Shown: positions 44,639 through 55,690 of the stretch, piece by piece
Position numbering within the stretch: the first letter of the stretch is position 1
How the letters are laid out: every line of letters begins with the position of its first letter
Source of the DNA: Arsenophonus sp052174535
GTDB taxonomy: Bacteria > Pseudomonadota > Gammaproteobacteria > Enterobacterales > Enterobacteriaceae
Assembly: GCA_052174535.1 (NCBI GenBank)
Contig: JBQMRQ010000068.1
Span: forward strand, 62,001 to 126,000
Direction: 5' to 3'
DNA length: 64,000 bases
Notes under the pieces: model-generated
The model's database searches: none
What the model was told of the DNA's origin: nothing
The model's input: the letters and a program-made list of their open reading frames with translations, nothing else
Made by a program: the position numbers and the translations under genes

Positions 44639-45283
44639 ATGCGTATTATTTTGCTCGGCGCGCCAGGCACAGGTAAGGGAACTCAGGCAGAATTCATTAT
44701 GTCAAAGTATGCTATTCCACAAATTTCTACCGGTAATATATTACGTACTACTGTAAAAACAAGTACAGAATTGGGTCTAAAAATAAAAGAATTAATGGAT
44801 AACGGTAAGCTTGTTACTAATGAATTAGTTATTGCCTTATTTAAGAAACGTATAGCACAAGATGATTGTCGAAACGGTTTTTTATTAGATGGATTCCCTC
44901 GCACTATCCAACAAGCAGACGCAATGAGAAATGTAGGTATTGCAGTGGATTATGTATTGGAATTTGATGTACCAGATAAAATTATTCTTGAACGTATTGT
45001 TGGTCGTCGAGTTCATACACCTTCAGGTCGTGTTTATCACGTTAAATTTAATCCCCCGAAAATAACAAATAGAGACGATATTACCGGTGAAGAACTAAGT
45101 ATTCGTAAAGATGATCAAGAAGATACGATCTGCAAGCGATTAGTGGAGTATCATAACTTAACTGAACCTTTAATTGCATATTATCGTCAAGAAGCTGCTA
45201 CCGGTCATACCAAATATTTTAAATTGAATGGAACCCGTAAGGTTATTGAAATTAGTGAAGAGTTAGCTAATATTTTAGGTTAA
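44639..45283 (+). CDS. adk: adenylate kinase, intact relocated copy
   Basis: Interconverts AMP, ADP and ATP; essential. It has 214 residues, equal to E. coli. The P-loop GAPGTGKGTQ has Lys13. ISTGNILR is the AMP site (Arg36), and LLDGFPRTIQQADAM holds Arg88. The LID domain GRRVHTPSGRVYHVKF...PPK carries Arg123, and the arginines of RKDD and CKRLVEYH follow. An AGAAGGA ribosome-binding site lies 8 bases before the ATG. It is flanked by inverted IS copies 5 and 6 and belongs to an inverted duplication of the region beside htpG. The copy at the ancestral htpG-linked site (53,547-54,194) is dead, so this looks like the working gene. Confidence 0.99.
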   Translation: MRIILLGAPGTGKGTQAEFIMSKYAIPQISTGNILRTTVKTSTELGLKIKELMDNGKLVTNELVIALFKKRIAQDDCRNGFLLDGFPRTIQQADAMRNVGIAVDYVLEFDVPDKIILERIVGRRVHTPSGRVYHVKFNPPKITNRDDITGEELSIRKDDQEDTICKRLVEYHNLTEPLIAYYRQEAATGHTKYFKLNGTRKVIEISEELANILG

Positions 45284-45379
45284 TTGTTAGTTGATAAGCT
45301 AAACACTTAATTTGAATGGCTATTTTATTTAGGGCTAATTAGCAGAAATAAAAATATTTAATAAATTATAATAAGGTTT

Positions 45380-46800
45380 GAGTTATCAGTAAATCTAGTG
45401 TTATGACGATTAGAGAGCTCCCGCTCTAATGATTGATAAATCTATTCTCTATCCTTAAATTGAACATTTTGCTAGCATGGTAAGTAAGAGAGTTTACCCC
45501 CACTTAACTAATTCTGGCTTTTCTTCCCAGAAAACTAAAGCAGATTAAATACCATTGAAAAGGTTATTTTCTCGAAAAACAGTACTTCGCGCGTCAGCTT
45601 CCATAGCCTCACTGTCGCAAAATCCGATTCAATCGGATTCGTTGTTCTTATGATGTCCACTGCGCTGACAGGAAGGTATAGAATTCTAGCGTTCTTTTTG
45701 CTGTTTCTTCAGCTTCTTCGTCTCTGCAGAATACACTGAAAATATTGCTAACAAAATATCAAGAGATTTATTAGCGGCATTACGGTTCTCTACTATCCAG
45801 ACCTACAGCAGCTCATATTAATTTTCGATTGCATGTTTTTGTGGAGTAAGCCAGAATATTAGCTATTTGTTTATATACCCAACAACCATTGGATGCCTGC
45901 ATGCTCAAAAATATCTTTGCCATTGTATTTCAAAACTAAAGATACCTCTTACCTAGCAAGAGGGTAGAGCCCACTGGGAGATACGCTTATGATCTGTGCT
46001 TCTAGATCATTAAGAAGTCAGACTCAGTTTTCTTCTGACCTTCGATAACCATCTTCGACTATAACTACCTTCTTACCATCCATGCAGTGATCTCGATAAA
46101 TGCGCAGTAGGAAAAGTCGATTAGCATATGCCTGACAAGCCTGTATATGCAATCAAATCAGAAATAAAGGTAGCGGCATATCGATTAAAAAATCACGTAA
46201 GTATATACTACCTTTCCTGCGTTCTTTAAGCTATTGTCGTTTTAATCCTCTAATGGTACTAACAATAAAGATCATCTTCTCTTTACAAGAAACAACTCCT
46301 AAAGATTCGAAAATTATTGGTGAATATACTTATACAGGTAGACAACTATACTAGGAAACTCTTCGCTGATTTTTATACGATTCGAATAAGGTGATAAAAT
46401 AAGCTGTTAAAAGTATCCGTTATCGGCTGCGATTTCTAACCTTAGATATTTTAATCTCAACATCCATAATATTCTGTCTTGTAGGTTAGTTATGCCAAAT
46501 AACTATTAAAGACGACAGAATTTTAATACGTCTTGTCGATAAAGACAGCGTTGAGTATTTGAGGAACATAGCTTCGAGATCGGCACCTTAAACAACGCTG
46601 TCTATGAGCTACCTGGCATCATTTACGAATGAATTCATGCAAAAGGAAACACAACTATAATATCTGGTTTTGAAGATTACCTTTAGATAGACTTTCATTG
46701 AATATCATCTTTCTATTGTTGATATCATCCACGAAATTAATCATTAGGAATACCCTCACTCACCATCGATAATTCTATACACCAGAAATGAGCATAACTC
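45380..46800 (-). mobile_element. IS256-type element, copy 6, degenerate
   Basis: The plus-strand start GAGTTATCAGTAAATCTAGT is the right terminal repeat. The end ACCAGAAATGAGCATAACTC is the left one, the best preserved terminus of all copies. About 1.42 kb, frame fragmented. Its inner end shares the variant GACGATTA with copy 8, and the sequence past its outer end (46,801-46,925) matches the pyrG upstream region. Confidence 0.78.
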
Positions 46801-46925
46801 TTAGCTGAATAAAATTAAATCTATTAGTAGATTACTATAATCAATTAGCTATTTCTTGATAATACATTGCGTAATCTAATTCTTGATATTAAAAGATTAT
46901 TAATAAAATTAATCTTAATAGGTTT
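46801..46925 (-). repeat. orphan copy of the pyrG upstream region
   Basis: The minus strand matches 51,900-52,021 of the plus strand. Shared runs include TTAGCTGAAT, AATTAGCTATTTCTTG, CTAATTCTT.ATATT, AAAGATTATTAAT and CTTAATAGG. It is cut off at the junction with IS copy 7, and no pyrG sequence follows. It marks the outer limit of the duplicated block. Confidence 0.75.
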
Positions 46926-47625
46926 CAGCAGTAACATAATATGCTTTAAGAGCTCCTTGCTACCGGCTTATATGAAAAGTATAAAATATTGAAGAATTAC
47001 TAGCATCTCTTTTGTATCTAGAAGGCATATCATCTATCGATGATTTTTTAAGATCTAATAATTTTTTGGTGAGAAAGCACATGCCCCTTTCTACATATCA
47101 TCAGCAGATTGAAATAGCAACAGTTTGAAGAGTATAGGAAAATGAATAGTACCTATATAATTTATGTAATACGCCTATGTTTGTTTCTGGATCGATAGCA
47201 TATAATCCCTGTGTCAAGCAAGCTAATCACTTTTACTCCGCTGCTTATTATTTTCGGAACTGCGCATGAACATAAGAAGAGAGCTCTTACGGTTTAAAGA
47301 TACTTATTAAGAGTCAGAAGAAAACTAAATCTAACTTCTTAATGATTTGCAAGCACGTTACTTTAACCGTATCTACCAGACTTATTATAGGAGAGACAGT
47401 GCCATTAATTTTTAATATAACAGCAAAGATATTTCCTAACGCGCAGCATTAATGTTGTTTGGTATACAAAACAGCTAATATTCTAGCTTTACTCTACAAA
47501 ATCCATGCAATCAAAATTAAGGCTGAGTTGAGGGAGATTTTATTAGCAGAGAGCTTCGATGCTACTAATAAATTCCTTAATGGTTAGATTAGGAAATTGA
47601 ATTACTCTTTAAGAGCGACCAAAGC
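46926..47625 (+). mobile_element. IS256-type element, copy 7, left-truncated first part
   Basis: Starts inside the family at the CAGCAGTAACATAATATGCTT block and continues through the ACATATCATCAGCAGATTGAA and GAGAGCTTCGATGCTACTAA blocks. The true left end is missing at the duplication junction. The remainder of this copy lies at 49,437-49,831, beyond an R3 element. Confidence 0.65.
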
Positions 47626-49436
47626 TATCAATCTTTATTAAAAAAGAGATAGAATCAGTTTACTTGGATATTTATTATAAGTTAAAATTTTATCGAAGTG
47701 TATATTTTTAATATAATACCCTAATTTAGGGATATTAACCTTAAATTTAACTTAACAACGATCGTTTTTATTTTATATATTCTTTTTAATAAGAACTCTT
47801 TTACCTACTTACCCAATCTAAGCGCTAGTAAACGTAGACTGTCGTACATAAAATGTATTTTCATAAATCTGTGCGCAGAAATGCTTTCATCAGAAAGATT
47901 AACCTTAGTTTTTACAGTTTTTTATAAGCCGTCATATTCAGCGATTTATATAACATATCTTCGGTAATAATGTGTGCCTTATTGAGGATTTGATAAAAAA
48001 CCATACTAACGCACCATTTTAAGATATCTTGCTAGAATATATGGCTAATATGCTAATAATTATCTCTTTTTGCGTTATAACCTGCTATTGGAATTACTTA
48101 GTCTTGGCAGTAATAGTAATGATGCATAACTACTCCTACCTCGGTAATGACGCAGTTTTGAAGTGGAGATACCGTAGCGTTTAAGTTAATGCTAGAGATA
48201 TTTTATACTATGCTACACTCATTTTTTGTTTTTTTAGCAAGTGTACTTTCTTCCAGTAACGGTCCTCGTACTGTGATTTCAGATAACGTTGCTACTGCTT
48301 TCTGTGGTTGATATGCACAGAATCAAGGAAAATACTGGGATTTATTAACTCATAGTTGTAACGCAGAAGCTAGATAAGATCGTCTTGTCAGATTTCTTCG
48401 ATTGCTTTATTTTAAAGAATAGATCATCTCATATAGCATGTTTAATATCCAAATACAGAGCGATACCGGTAATGCGAGATGAGCATGCGAATGTTGATTA
48501 AGCTATTCACCACAAGTGTGTTAAACATAGAAGATACTAATTTTAATACTCTGTTGTGTGCCTAATTGCAGCATAGTTTTTGTGGCTCTGTAAAACAGAG
48601 TGTTGAATAGTAGGAAGTTATTATTGAAATAAGACTAAAGAAGATGGGCATAGTGAAAGTAATATATTACGAATTGCAATCTGGTAAAATTTAAATATTC
48701 TGTATGAATCATTGCTCGGTAGCTTTAAAATCGCATGAAAACTTTATAGACTTTTAACTTATAACTTGAGCAAAAACAGCAGGAGAAAATCCCCATTTAG
48801 GAGAGGCACAAGCAGTAGGATCAAATATCTATGACACAAAAAGTATTACATACAAGCTTTCCACTTGATAGATAAAAAAGGGGGTCCAACAAGTTGACAC
48901 TTTCACATTGTTTTAAAGAAATTTATCTCAGCCGTAATCAATGGTAAAAAACAGTTTAGTTAAACGAGTATTATCTCTAAGATCCATACAGGTGATGAAT
49001 TTATTTGCAAGCATACTTCGTTATTATCTCCTTAATGAAGTTTTATCCAGCGTAATCAGCTTAGGATGAGATTTGCTCAAAAATTGGATAATCGTAATTA
49101 AAAGTGAATAATATTGTATGTTAAGAATAAATCGGAACTTGAGCTGGACTCATTACTCTATGATCTTTTTTGGAGTATTATGAAAAATTCAGTCGATCTA
49201 TCATCATTAATTTCGTGAGGAAAATCATAAAGTACTTCGAATAAATAGGTAGCATAATATGTGTGAAATTCGTGCATTATCTTTTTGATTTACTTGATTT
49301 ACTATTTTTCGAATATTTGTTTTTAAACTATATCTTAGATGAAATTTTTGAAATTTAACATATTACAGAGTATAAAACAGTATTATATAATGAATATTTC
49401 CGGATCAGCGTAGCTCCACCTCTCTTCACACCAGAA
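47626..49436 (+). repeat. R3 repeat nested in IS copy 7 (unidentified)
   Basis: About 1.8 kb between the two halves of IS copy 7. The part at 48,230-49,110 is homologous, in order, to the inverted block at 38.4-39.4 kb. Conceptual pieces include ISDNVATAFCG, GIY..IIVT.KPD and LPDFFDCF. The flanks (47.63-48.2 and 49.1-49.43 kb) have no counterpart that I can see. No intact frame, and the function is unknown. Confidence 0.55.
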
Positions 49437-49831
49437 AGCTACATGTTATGTTTTATTAAGAAGAGTTTTTAGAAAAAATATTTTACAGCGATAAAGAAAC
49501 TGCAAAAAGATAAAGAAGAGCTTACTAGTATTCTATAGCTTCTTTATTAGTGCACTAGTGCACTCTTGGCGTCAATAAAGACAACAAATCTGGATTGAAT
49601 CAGCTTTTGCAACAGGTGAAGACTACGAACGAAACGCGATGGTTCAAAAATAACTCTTTCATGGTATTTAAGCTGTTCTTTCTCTACTTAGAGAAAGCTG
49701 GAAGTGACACTAATAAAATTTAACTTGTTTACTAGTGATAAACAACATCTAATTTAAGGATGGAGAGGAGATTTCTGAAGCATTATTGGAGTACATTATA
49801 GCGTATGATAAATTAGATTTACTGATAACTC
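49437..49831 (+). mobile_element. IS256-type element, copy 7, right part
   Basis: Begins in the AGAGTTTTTAGAAAAAATAT block that follows the AATAAATTCCTT block of the left part. It then has the GTGCACTCTTGGCGTCAATA, ATCTAATTTAAGGATGGAGA and AGATTTACTGATAACTC end. The right terminus is well preserved. Confidence 0.7.
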
Positions 49832-50159
49832 GATTTTATCAAAACTAGCCTTATTTTAGTATTTTGATCGATAATTATATCAGCAATCGGGACATTTACT
49901 ATTATGATCGCCTAAAATCGCCTTTACCTAAAAACAATTTTATCACCATGATTTTACGCTAATACTTATCATAAAGCGACCTTATGCACCAGATATTGCC
50001 AATACTAAGCTAATAAATTTTATTTTAAATCAAACTTTGCTTCAATAGTTGGATTACCCATGGGTATCGATAATTCACCCCTAATAATTTTAAGAATTTT
50101 TGATATTAAATTTCCTCAGTAAAAGTTATATTTCAGCCAATAATAACAAATTAATATCA
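49832..50159. other. IS-pyrG intergenic region, no gene seen
   Basis: About 330 bp downstream of pyrG. In enterics eno follows pyrG, but no eno segment is present here. No clear terminator. Confidence 0.5.
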
Positions 50160-51809
50160 TTAGCCTATATCTCCTTTTAGCTGCCCTTGATGATATTCCT
50201 TTGCAGCTTTAATGAAACCAGCAAATAAAGGATGGCCATCCCTTGGTGTCGAAGTAAATTCAGGATGAAACTGACAAGCTACAAACCAAGGATGCTTAGG
50301 ATCCTCAATAATTTCCACTAATTTATTATCCGCCGAACGTCCTGCAATGCATAAGCCTGCTTCTTCAATACGTGCTAAAAGCATATTATTGACTTCATAA
50401 CGGTGGCGATGTCGTTCAATAATTGTGTTGCTATTATACAACTTATGGACTTTAGTACCTTTTACTAAATGGCATAATTGACCACCTACTCGCATCGTAC
50501 CACCAAAATCGGTATTCTCATTATTAATTTTAATATTACCACTATCATCAGACCATTCCGTAATCAAGGCAACAACTGGATATGGACAATCTGGTGCAAA
50601 TTCTGTTGAGTTTGCCCCTTTCATACTAGCAACATGACGAGCATATTCAATCAGAGCAACTTGCATTCCAAGGCAAATACCCAAATAAGGAATATTATTT
50701 TCACGTGCATAACGTGCTGTAATAATTTTCCCCTCTATACCTCGCTCACCAAAACCACCTGGAACTAGAATAGCATCAACTCCTTTCAGGAGTTCAGATC
50801 CATGCGTTTCAATATTTTCAGAATCAATCAATTTAATATTTACTGTTAAACGATTTTTTAAACCACCATGTTTTAACGCTTCAATAACCGATTTATAAGC
50901 ATCAGGTAATTCTATATATTTACCTACCATGCCAATAGTTACCTTACCTATCGGATTAGCTTGCGCATTAATAACTTGTTCCCATTCAGACAAATCAGCA
51001 GTTGAGCATGCAAGTTTAAATTTCTCACAAATATAATCGTCTAACTGCTGAGATTTTAATAATGCAGGAATTTTATAAATTGAATCAACATCCTCTAATG
51101 AAATAACCGCTCTTTCCGGTACATTGCAGAAAAGCGCAATTTTTTCCCGTTCATTAACCGGAATAATTCGATCTGAACGGCAAATTAGCACGTCTGGCTG
51201 AATACCTATAGAAAGAAGTTCTTTTACCGAATGTTGAGTTGGCTTGGTTTTAACTTCACCTGCAGCAGGTAAATAAGGGACTAAAGTAAGATGTAGAAAA
51301 AGAGTATGTTTACGATCAATATCAACTGCTAATTGGCGAATTGCTTCCAAAAAAGGTAAAGATTCAATATCACCTACTGTTCCACCAACTTCAACCAAAA
51401 CGATATCGCGGCCTTCTCCACCACGAATAATCCGCTTTTTAATCTCATCAGTAATATGAGGAATAACTTGAATGGTTTTGCCCAAATAATCACCACGACG
51501 CTCTTTACGTAATACTTCAGAGTATACACGACCAGTTGTAAAATTATTACAACGTGTCATTTTAGTACGAATAAAACGTTCATAATGACCAAGATCAAGA
51601 TCAGTTTCTGCACCATCTTCGGTAACAAAAACTTCTCCATGTTGAATTGGGCTCATCGTGCCTGGATCAACATTAATATAAGGATCTAGTTTCATAATAG
51701 TAATATTCAGTCCTCTCGCTTCAAGTATAGCAGCCAAAGAAGCGGCAGCAATACCTTTTCCAAGAGAGGAAACTACCCCGCCAGTTACAAAAATATAATT
51801 TGTTTTCAT
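50160..51809 (-). CDS. pyrG: CTP synthase
   Basis: Glutamine-dependent amination of UTP to CTP. It has 549 residues (E. coli 545). The N-terminal synthetase domain (about 1-268) opens with FVTGGVVSSLGKGIAAASLA (P-loop) and has LDPYINVDPGTMSPIQHGEV and GGTVGDIESLPFLEAIRQ. The C-terminal class I amidotransferase domain has VPGGFGERG, nucleophile motif YLGICLGMQ, and the CQFHPEF His/Glu pair. All motifs are intact. It is isolated: no mazG or eno neighbour, IS copy 7 downstream and IS copy 8 upstream in the same orientation. Its upstream 120 bp are duplicated at 46.8-46.9 kb. Confidence 0.99.
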   Translation of the reverse strand: MKTNYIFVTGGVVSSLGKGIAAASLAAILEARGLNITIMKLDPYINVDPGTMSPIQHGEVFVTEDGAETDLDLGHYERFIRTKMTRCNNFTTGRVYSEVLRKERRGDYLGKTIQVIPHITDEIKKRIIRGGEGRDIVLVEVGGTVGDIESLPFLEAIRQLAVDIDRKHTLFLHLTLVPYLPAAGEVKTKPTQHSVKELLSIGIQPDVLICRSDRIIPVNEREKIALFCNVPERAVISLEDVDSIYKIPALLKSQQLDDYICEKFKLACSTADLSEWEQVINAQANPIGKVTIGMVGKYIELPDAYKSVIEALKHGGLKNRLTVNIKLIDSENIETHGSELLKGVDAILVPGGFGERGIEGKIITARYARENNIPYLGICLGMQVALIEYARHVASMKGANSTEFAPDCPYPVVALITEWSDDSGNIKINNENTDFGGTMRVGGQLCHLVKGTKVHKLYNSNTIIERHRHRYEVNNMLLARIEEAGLCIAGRSADNKLVEIIEDPKHPWFVACQFHPEFTSTPRDGHPLFAGFIKAAKEYHQGQLKGDIG

Positions 51810-52023
51810 GCTAAACCTGGAATTTATGTGTAAAAGACGATGAATATAACAAGACGGGGAAACAGTATACTCTAATCTTAGATTTGCTACAAATATCCTA
51901 AGCCTATTAAGGTTAATTTCATTAATAATCTTTGAATATAAAGAATTAGCTTACGGTATTTCTTAACAAGAAATAGCTAATTTATTATATTATTTTAATT
52001 AAAAGATTTAAGCTATTCAGCTA

Positions 52024-53447
52024 AAATTATGCTTATTTCTGGCGTATGGAATTCGCGATGATGTAGAAGTATATCCTGGTGATTGATGTTGTAGATGATA
52101 TCAACAACAGAAAGATGATATGAGATAAAAGTCTGCTTAATAATCTCCAAAACCAGAGATTATCTCTAACTCTTACATAAACTCATCTGTAATGGTGGCA
52201 GGTAATTTATAGAGATACCGCTGTTAAGTCGGAGCCTCAACGGCATTCTGCAATAACCTGCTCAGCTCTCTCCTTTATCAATAAACACCATTATGCCATC
52301 ATCCATAACGGTTATGTGCTACAGTGAAATCTTCATATATAATAGCATTGATGATGTTGAGATTAAAGTGCAAAATTAAGAGGAAGTGGAGGAATTAGAG
52401 CTGCAACAGAATATGCTTTAACAGCTCATTGCTACTTTATCTACAGCGTGCAAAATGGCGAAGGAGTTCTACCATCAGCCCGTATACTCGGCGAGGTATA
52501 TACACTGCTGATTTTTATAAAGGCATGATGCGCTTCTCGATAAAAAAGTATATGATCTTTTTGCCAATACCAATTAGTAGACTAAAATATCAATGTCTGA
52601 ATAAGTATAGGCAATAGGGGCTATATAATTTAATCAATACGTGTTATGTTTATTTTTTGCCTGAAGGAATATATGCCCGTTCTGTCTGGAAAGCTGATCG
52701 CTTTTACTTGCTGCTCATAATTGACGGGACTTCATCCCATGAATTCTAAGAAACTATTGCAGCAGAAGATGATGCTTATTGAGAATTAGAAATAAACTAA
52801 CTGAGCCAAACTTCTGAATGTTCGCGCTAGCGCGGCTTAACTGCATCTCCTAAACTTACTATGGAAGACAGTAATCTTGGTTTCTTAATGCAATGCCAAA
52901 GATATTTCCGGAAACGCAACACCAATGTTATTAGATAGATAAAAATAGGTAATGGTACTGTATACCTTTCCTAAAGGTATACAACCGAATGTTAAGGATT
53001 AAATACGGGAGATCTGGCTATCAAGAGAAGCCGTCGCTAATAAAGTCCTTAATATTTTATTGGTAAGGCTTTCAGCGAATATTCTGCAGCGATAAAAAAT
53101 CTAAAAAAATAGAGAATAACACTGACATCCTATACCTTTCTGTTAGTGCGCACTTTTGGCGTCATAAGAACGAAAAATTTGATTGAATCGGCTTTTGCGA
53201 CAGTATGAGGCTATGAAGCTGATGCGCGAAGCACTTGTTGTAGAAAAATAACCATTTCAATGGGTGGTATATAAGCTGCTCTAGTCTTTTGCGAAAAAAA
53301 CCCAGAATCAACTAAGTTGGGGGGTTAAAAACCCATTTTTACTTGACCATACTGGCAAAATGTCTAATTCTAAGAATAGAAAATATATTTCTGAAGTATC
53401 AGAGTGGGAGCCATAATCGTCATTAACACTAGATTTATTGATAACTC
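52024..53447 (+). mobile_element. IS256-type element, copy 8, degenerate
   Basis: The left end is TTATGCTTATTTCTGGCGTA; the right end is ACTAGATTTATTGATAACTC. Nearly full length (1.42 kb). Several short frames persist, and the IGDVEIKV block is identifiable near 52,340. By its inner-end variant and its outer flank it is the inverted counterpart of copy 6. Confidence 0.75.
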
Positions 53448-53546
53448 AAACTTTATCATAACTTATTAAATATTTTTATTTCTGCTAATTATTAGCCCTA
53501 AATAAAATAACCATTCAAATTGAGTATATAGTTTATCAACTAACAA

Positions 53547-54194
53547 TTAACCTAGATATTATCTAACTCTTCACTAATTTCAATAACCTTACGGATACAC
53601 TTTTCAATTTAAAGTGCTTTGTATGAACGGTAACAGATTTTTGACAAAATATCCAATAAAATCTCAGTTAAGTTATGATATTCCAGTAATCGCTTACAGA
53701 TCGCATCTTCCTTGATCATCTTTACGAATACTTAGTTCTTCACCGGTAATATCGTCTCTATTTGTTATTTTCGGGGGCTTAAATTTAACATGATAAATAC
53801 GACCTGAAGGTGCATGAACTCGACAACCAATAATACGTTCAAGAATAATTTTATCTGGTATATCAAATTCCAATACATAATCCACTGTAATACCTACATT
53901 TCTCATTTCATCTGCTTGTTGAATAGTGCAAGGAATCCCAATTTAGTAAAAAAATCGTTTCAGTAATTATTTTGTGCTATACGTTGCTTAAATAAGGCAA
54001 TAACTAATTCATTAGTAACAAGGTTACCGTTATCCATTAATTCTTTCACTTTTAAACCCAATTCTGTACTTATCTTTATGGTAGTAGGTAACATATTACT
54101 GATAGAAATTTGTAGAAATACCATACTTTGCCATAATGAATTATGCCTAAATCTCCGTACCTGTGGCTAACGCGACGAGTAAAATAATATACAT
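53547..54194 (-). pseudogene. adk: adk pseudogene at the ancestral htpG-linked site
   Basis: Inverted second copy of the 44,639-45,283 gene with about 85 bp of matching flank on each side. The minus strand starts MYIILLVA: the P-loop GAPGTGKG is destroyed by small deletions and substitutions. Codons 101-164 remain open (53,694-53,906) and differ from the intact copy in only about seven residues, including Arg to Cys in GRRVH. A frameshift after RKDDQ, further indels, and a one-base loss before the stop complete the damage. In enterics adk follows htpG on the same strand, exactly as here (with an IS in between). This is therefore the original locus. Confidence 0.93.
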
Positions 54195-54378
54195 TCCATA
54201 AAAACCCTTTGCTATTTCATTTTTATAATTTTAAAGAAAAGTCATCTTATAACTAGATATAGCAATATCTCAAGAAAACAAATAACCATTAAATAATAAA
54301 ATTATTTTTGTTAAAAACTACATCTTAAATAATTAAAAAATGCTTTTATTAACAACTTAATTAATTAAATAAATTTAA

Positions 54379-55685
54379 AGTTATCAGTAAATCTGCTACA
54401 TGGTAGTTAAGGTACATTTCATTTTGATGCTTTGCAAATCTGTCCTCTAATTCTAAATTAGACATTATTTTCTACTATCATCAGAAGGTTAAAAATCTCC
54501 CCTTAATTGATTCAATCAAATTCGTCATTCTTATTGATATCCAGTGCATTGACGAGAAGGCATAGAATTCTAACTGTTTTTCTTAATATTTCTCCAACAT
54601 CCTTATCGCTGCAAGGGAATTAACTTCTCTAAAAACCTTGCTAAGAAAATAGCAAGAGATTTATTAGCGGCATTATGCTTGCGTCTCTGGTATCAAGAGC
54701 TCCAGAAGCCTTATCCTTAAAACTTTCTATTGCATGCCTTTATGGAGTAAAGCTAGCGCATGAGCTATGTTGTATACTCAACAGCTTTAGTGGTTCTGCG
54801 TACTCAAGATTTTTTTATCATTGCATTCAAAAAATCAAGAATAAAGCATTCACAGTAACAAACTTAGAAGATGCAATTGACCTATATTTTAGTAGGTTAT
54901 TGAGAAATTTAGCTACAGTTCGCTTCTGACTTTTTATAACTATTTTTAACCAAAACAAGCTTGCTTCATTTATTCGAAGCGGATAATAAAGAGCAGATAA
55001 AAGCAATCAACTTACCTGACAAAACAGTTTCTGTCATCAGTACAGAAATAAACGTAATCAATATCGTTCAAATCACGCAGCTAGCCAATACCTTGTATTC
55101 TTCAAGGCATCAGTATTTCAGTCTACTTAATGAGTCTTCTGGAATAGAAGACTATACGCTTTCACCAAGAAACGTACTCCATATAGCTTTGTGAAATAAT
55201 TAGTGGAGATATTGTATACCAAATTGCAATTACAGAGATGTAACCTCTATAAGGTTTTTATAGCATTTGAATAAAGCGATAGCAATTAGCTATTTAAGCA
55301 TATTCTGTTTCCGTTGCGACCTCCCTCCTCCCCTACCTTAGACGCTTTAATTTTAATATCTCCCATACTAGTCTGCATGATTCATTAGTAGCACATAATA
55401 GTTACGGGCGATAGCAAATAACGTCCTTCGATAAAGTGAAGTTGAAATTTTGGTAAATCATGACTTCGAGTTACTCTTTAACAAGAGTAACTATCTAGAT
55501 AATGACATCACTTATGGATGAATTCATGTAATGAATAAGAGGTGATGTCAGGTTTTCACAGACACCTGTATGGTATATATTTATAATATATTAATCTCTC
55601 TATTATAAAATTATACACAAAACAATCAGCAGGATACGCCGTCAAGCATCTCCGAAACTCCATTACACCACAAATAAGCATAACT
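54379..55685 (-). mobile_element. IS256-type element, copy 9, between htpG and the dead adk
   Basis: The plus-strand start AAGTTATCAGTAAATCTGCTA is the right terminus, with the same A variant as copy 5. It ends CAAATAAGCATAACTA, six bases before the htpG stop. About 1.31 kb, with some internal deletion. Two short frames at 54,675-55,194 are plus-strand shadows. Confidence 0.73.
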
Positions 55686-55690
55686 ATTTT

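Noticed and set aside
42908..46800. adk as cargo of a classic composite transposon (IS copies 5 and 6 as inverted ends)
   Set aside because: The similarity between the two blocks runs on past copy 6 into the pyrG upstream region. The event was therefore a larger segmental duplication, not a precise IS-end-to-IS-end transposition.
53694..53906. 70-residue frame resembling adenylate kinase, possibly a LID-domain mini-protein
   Set aside because: It is the longest open stretch of the dead adk copy; no start signal and no P-loop. Best explained as residual.
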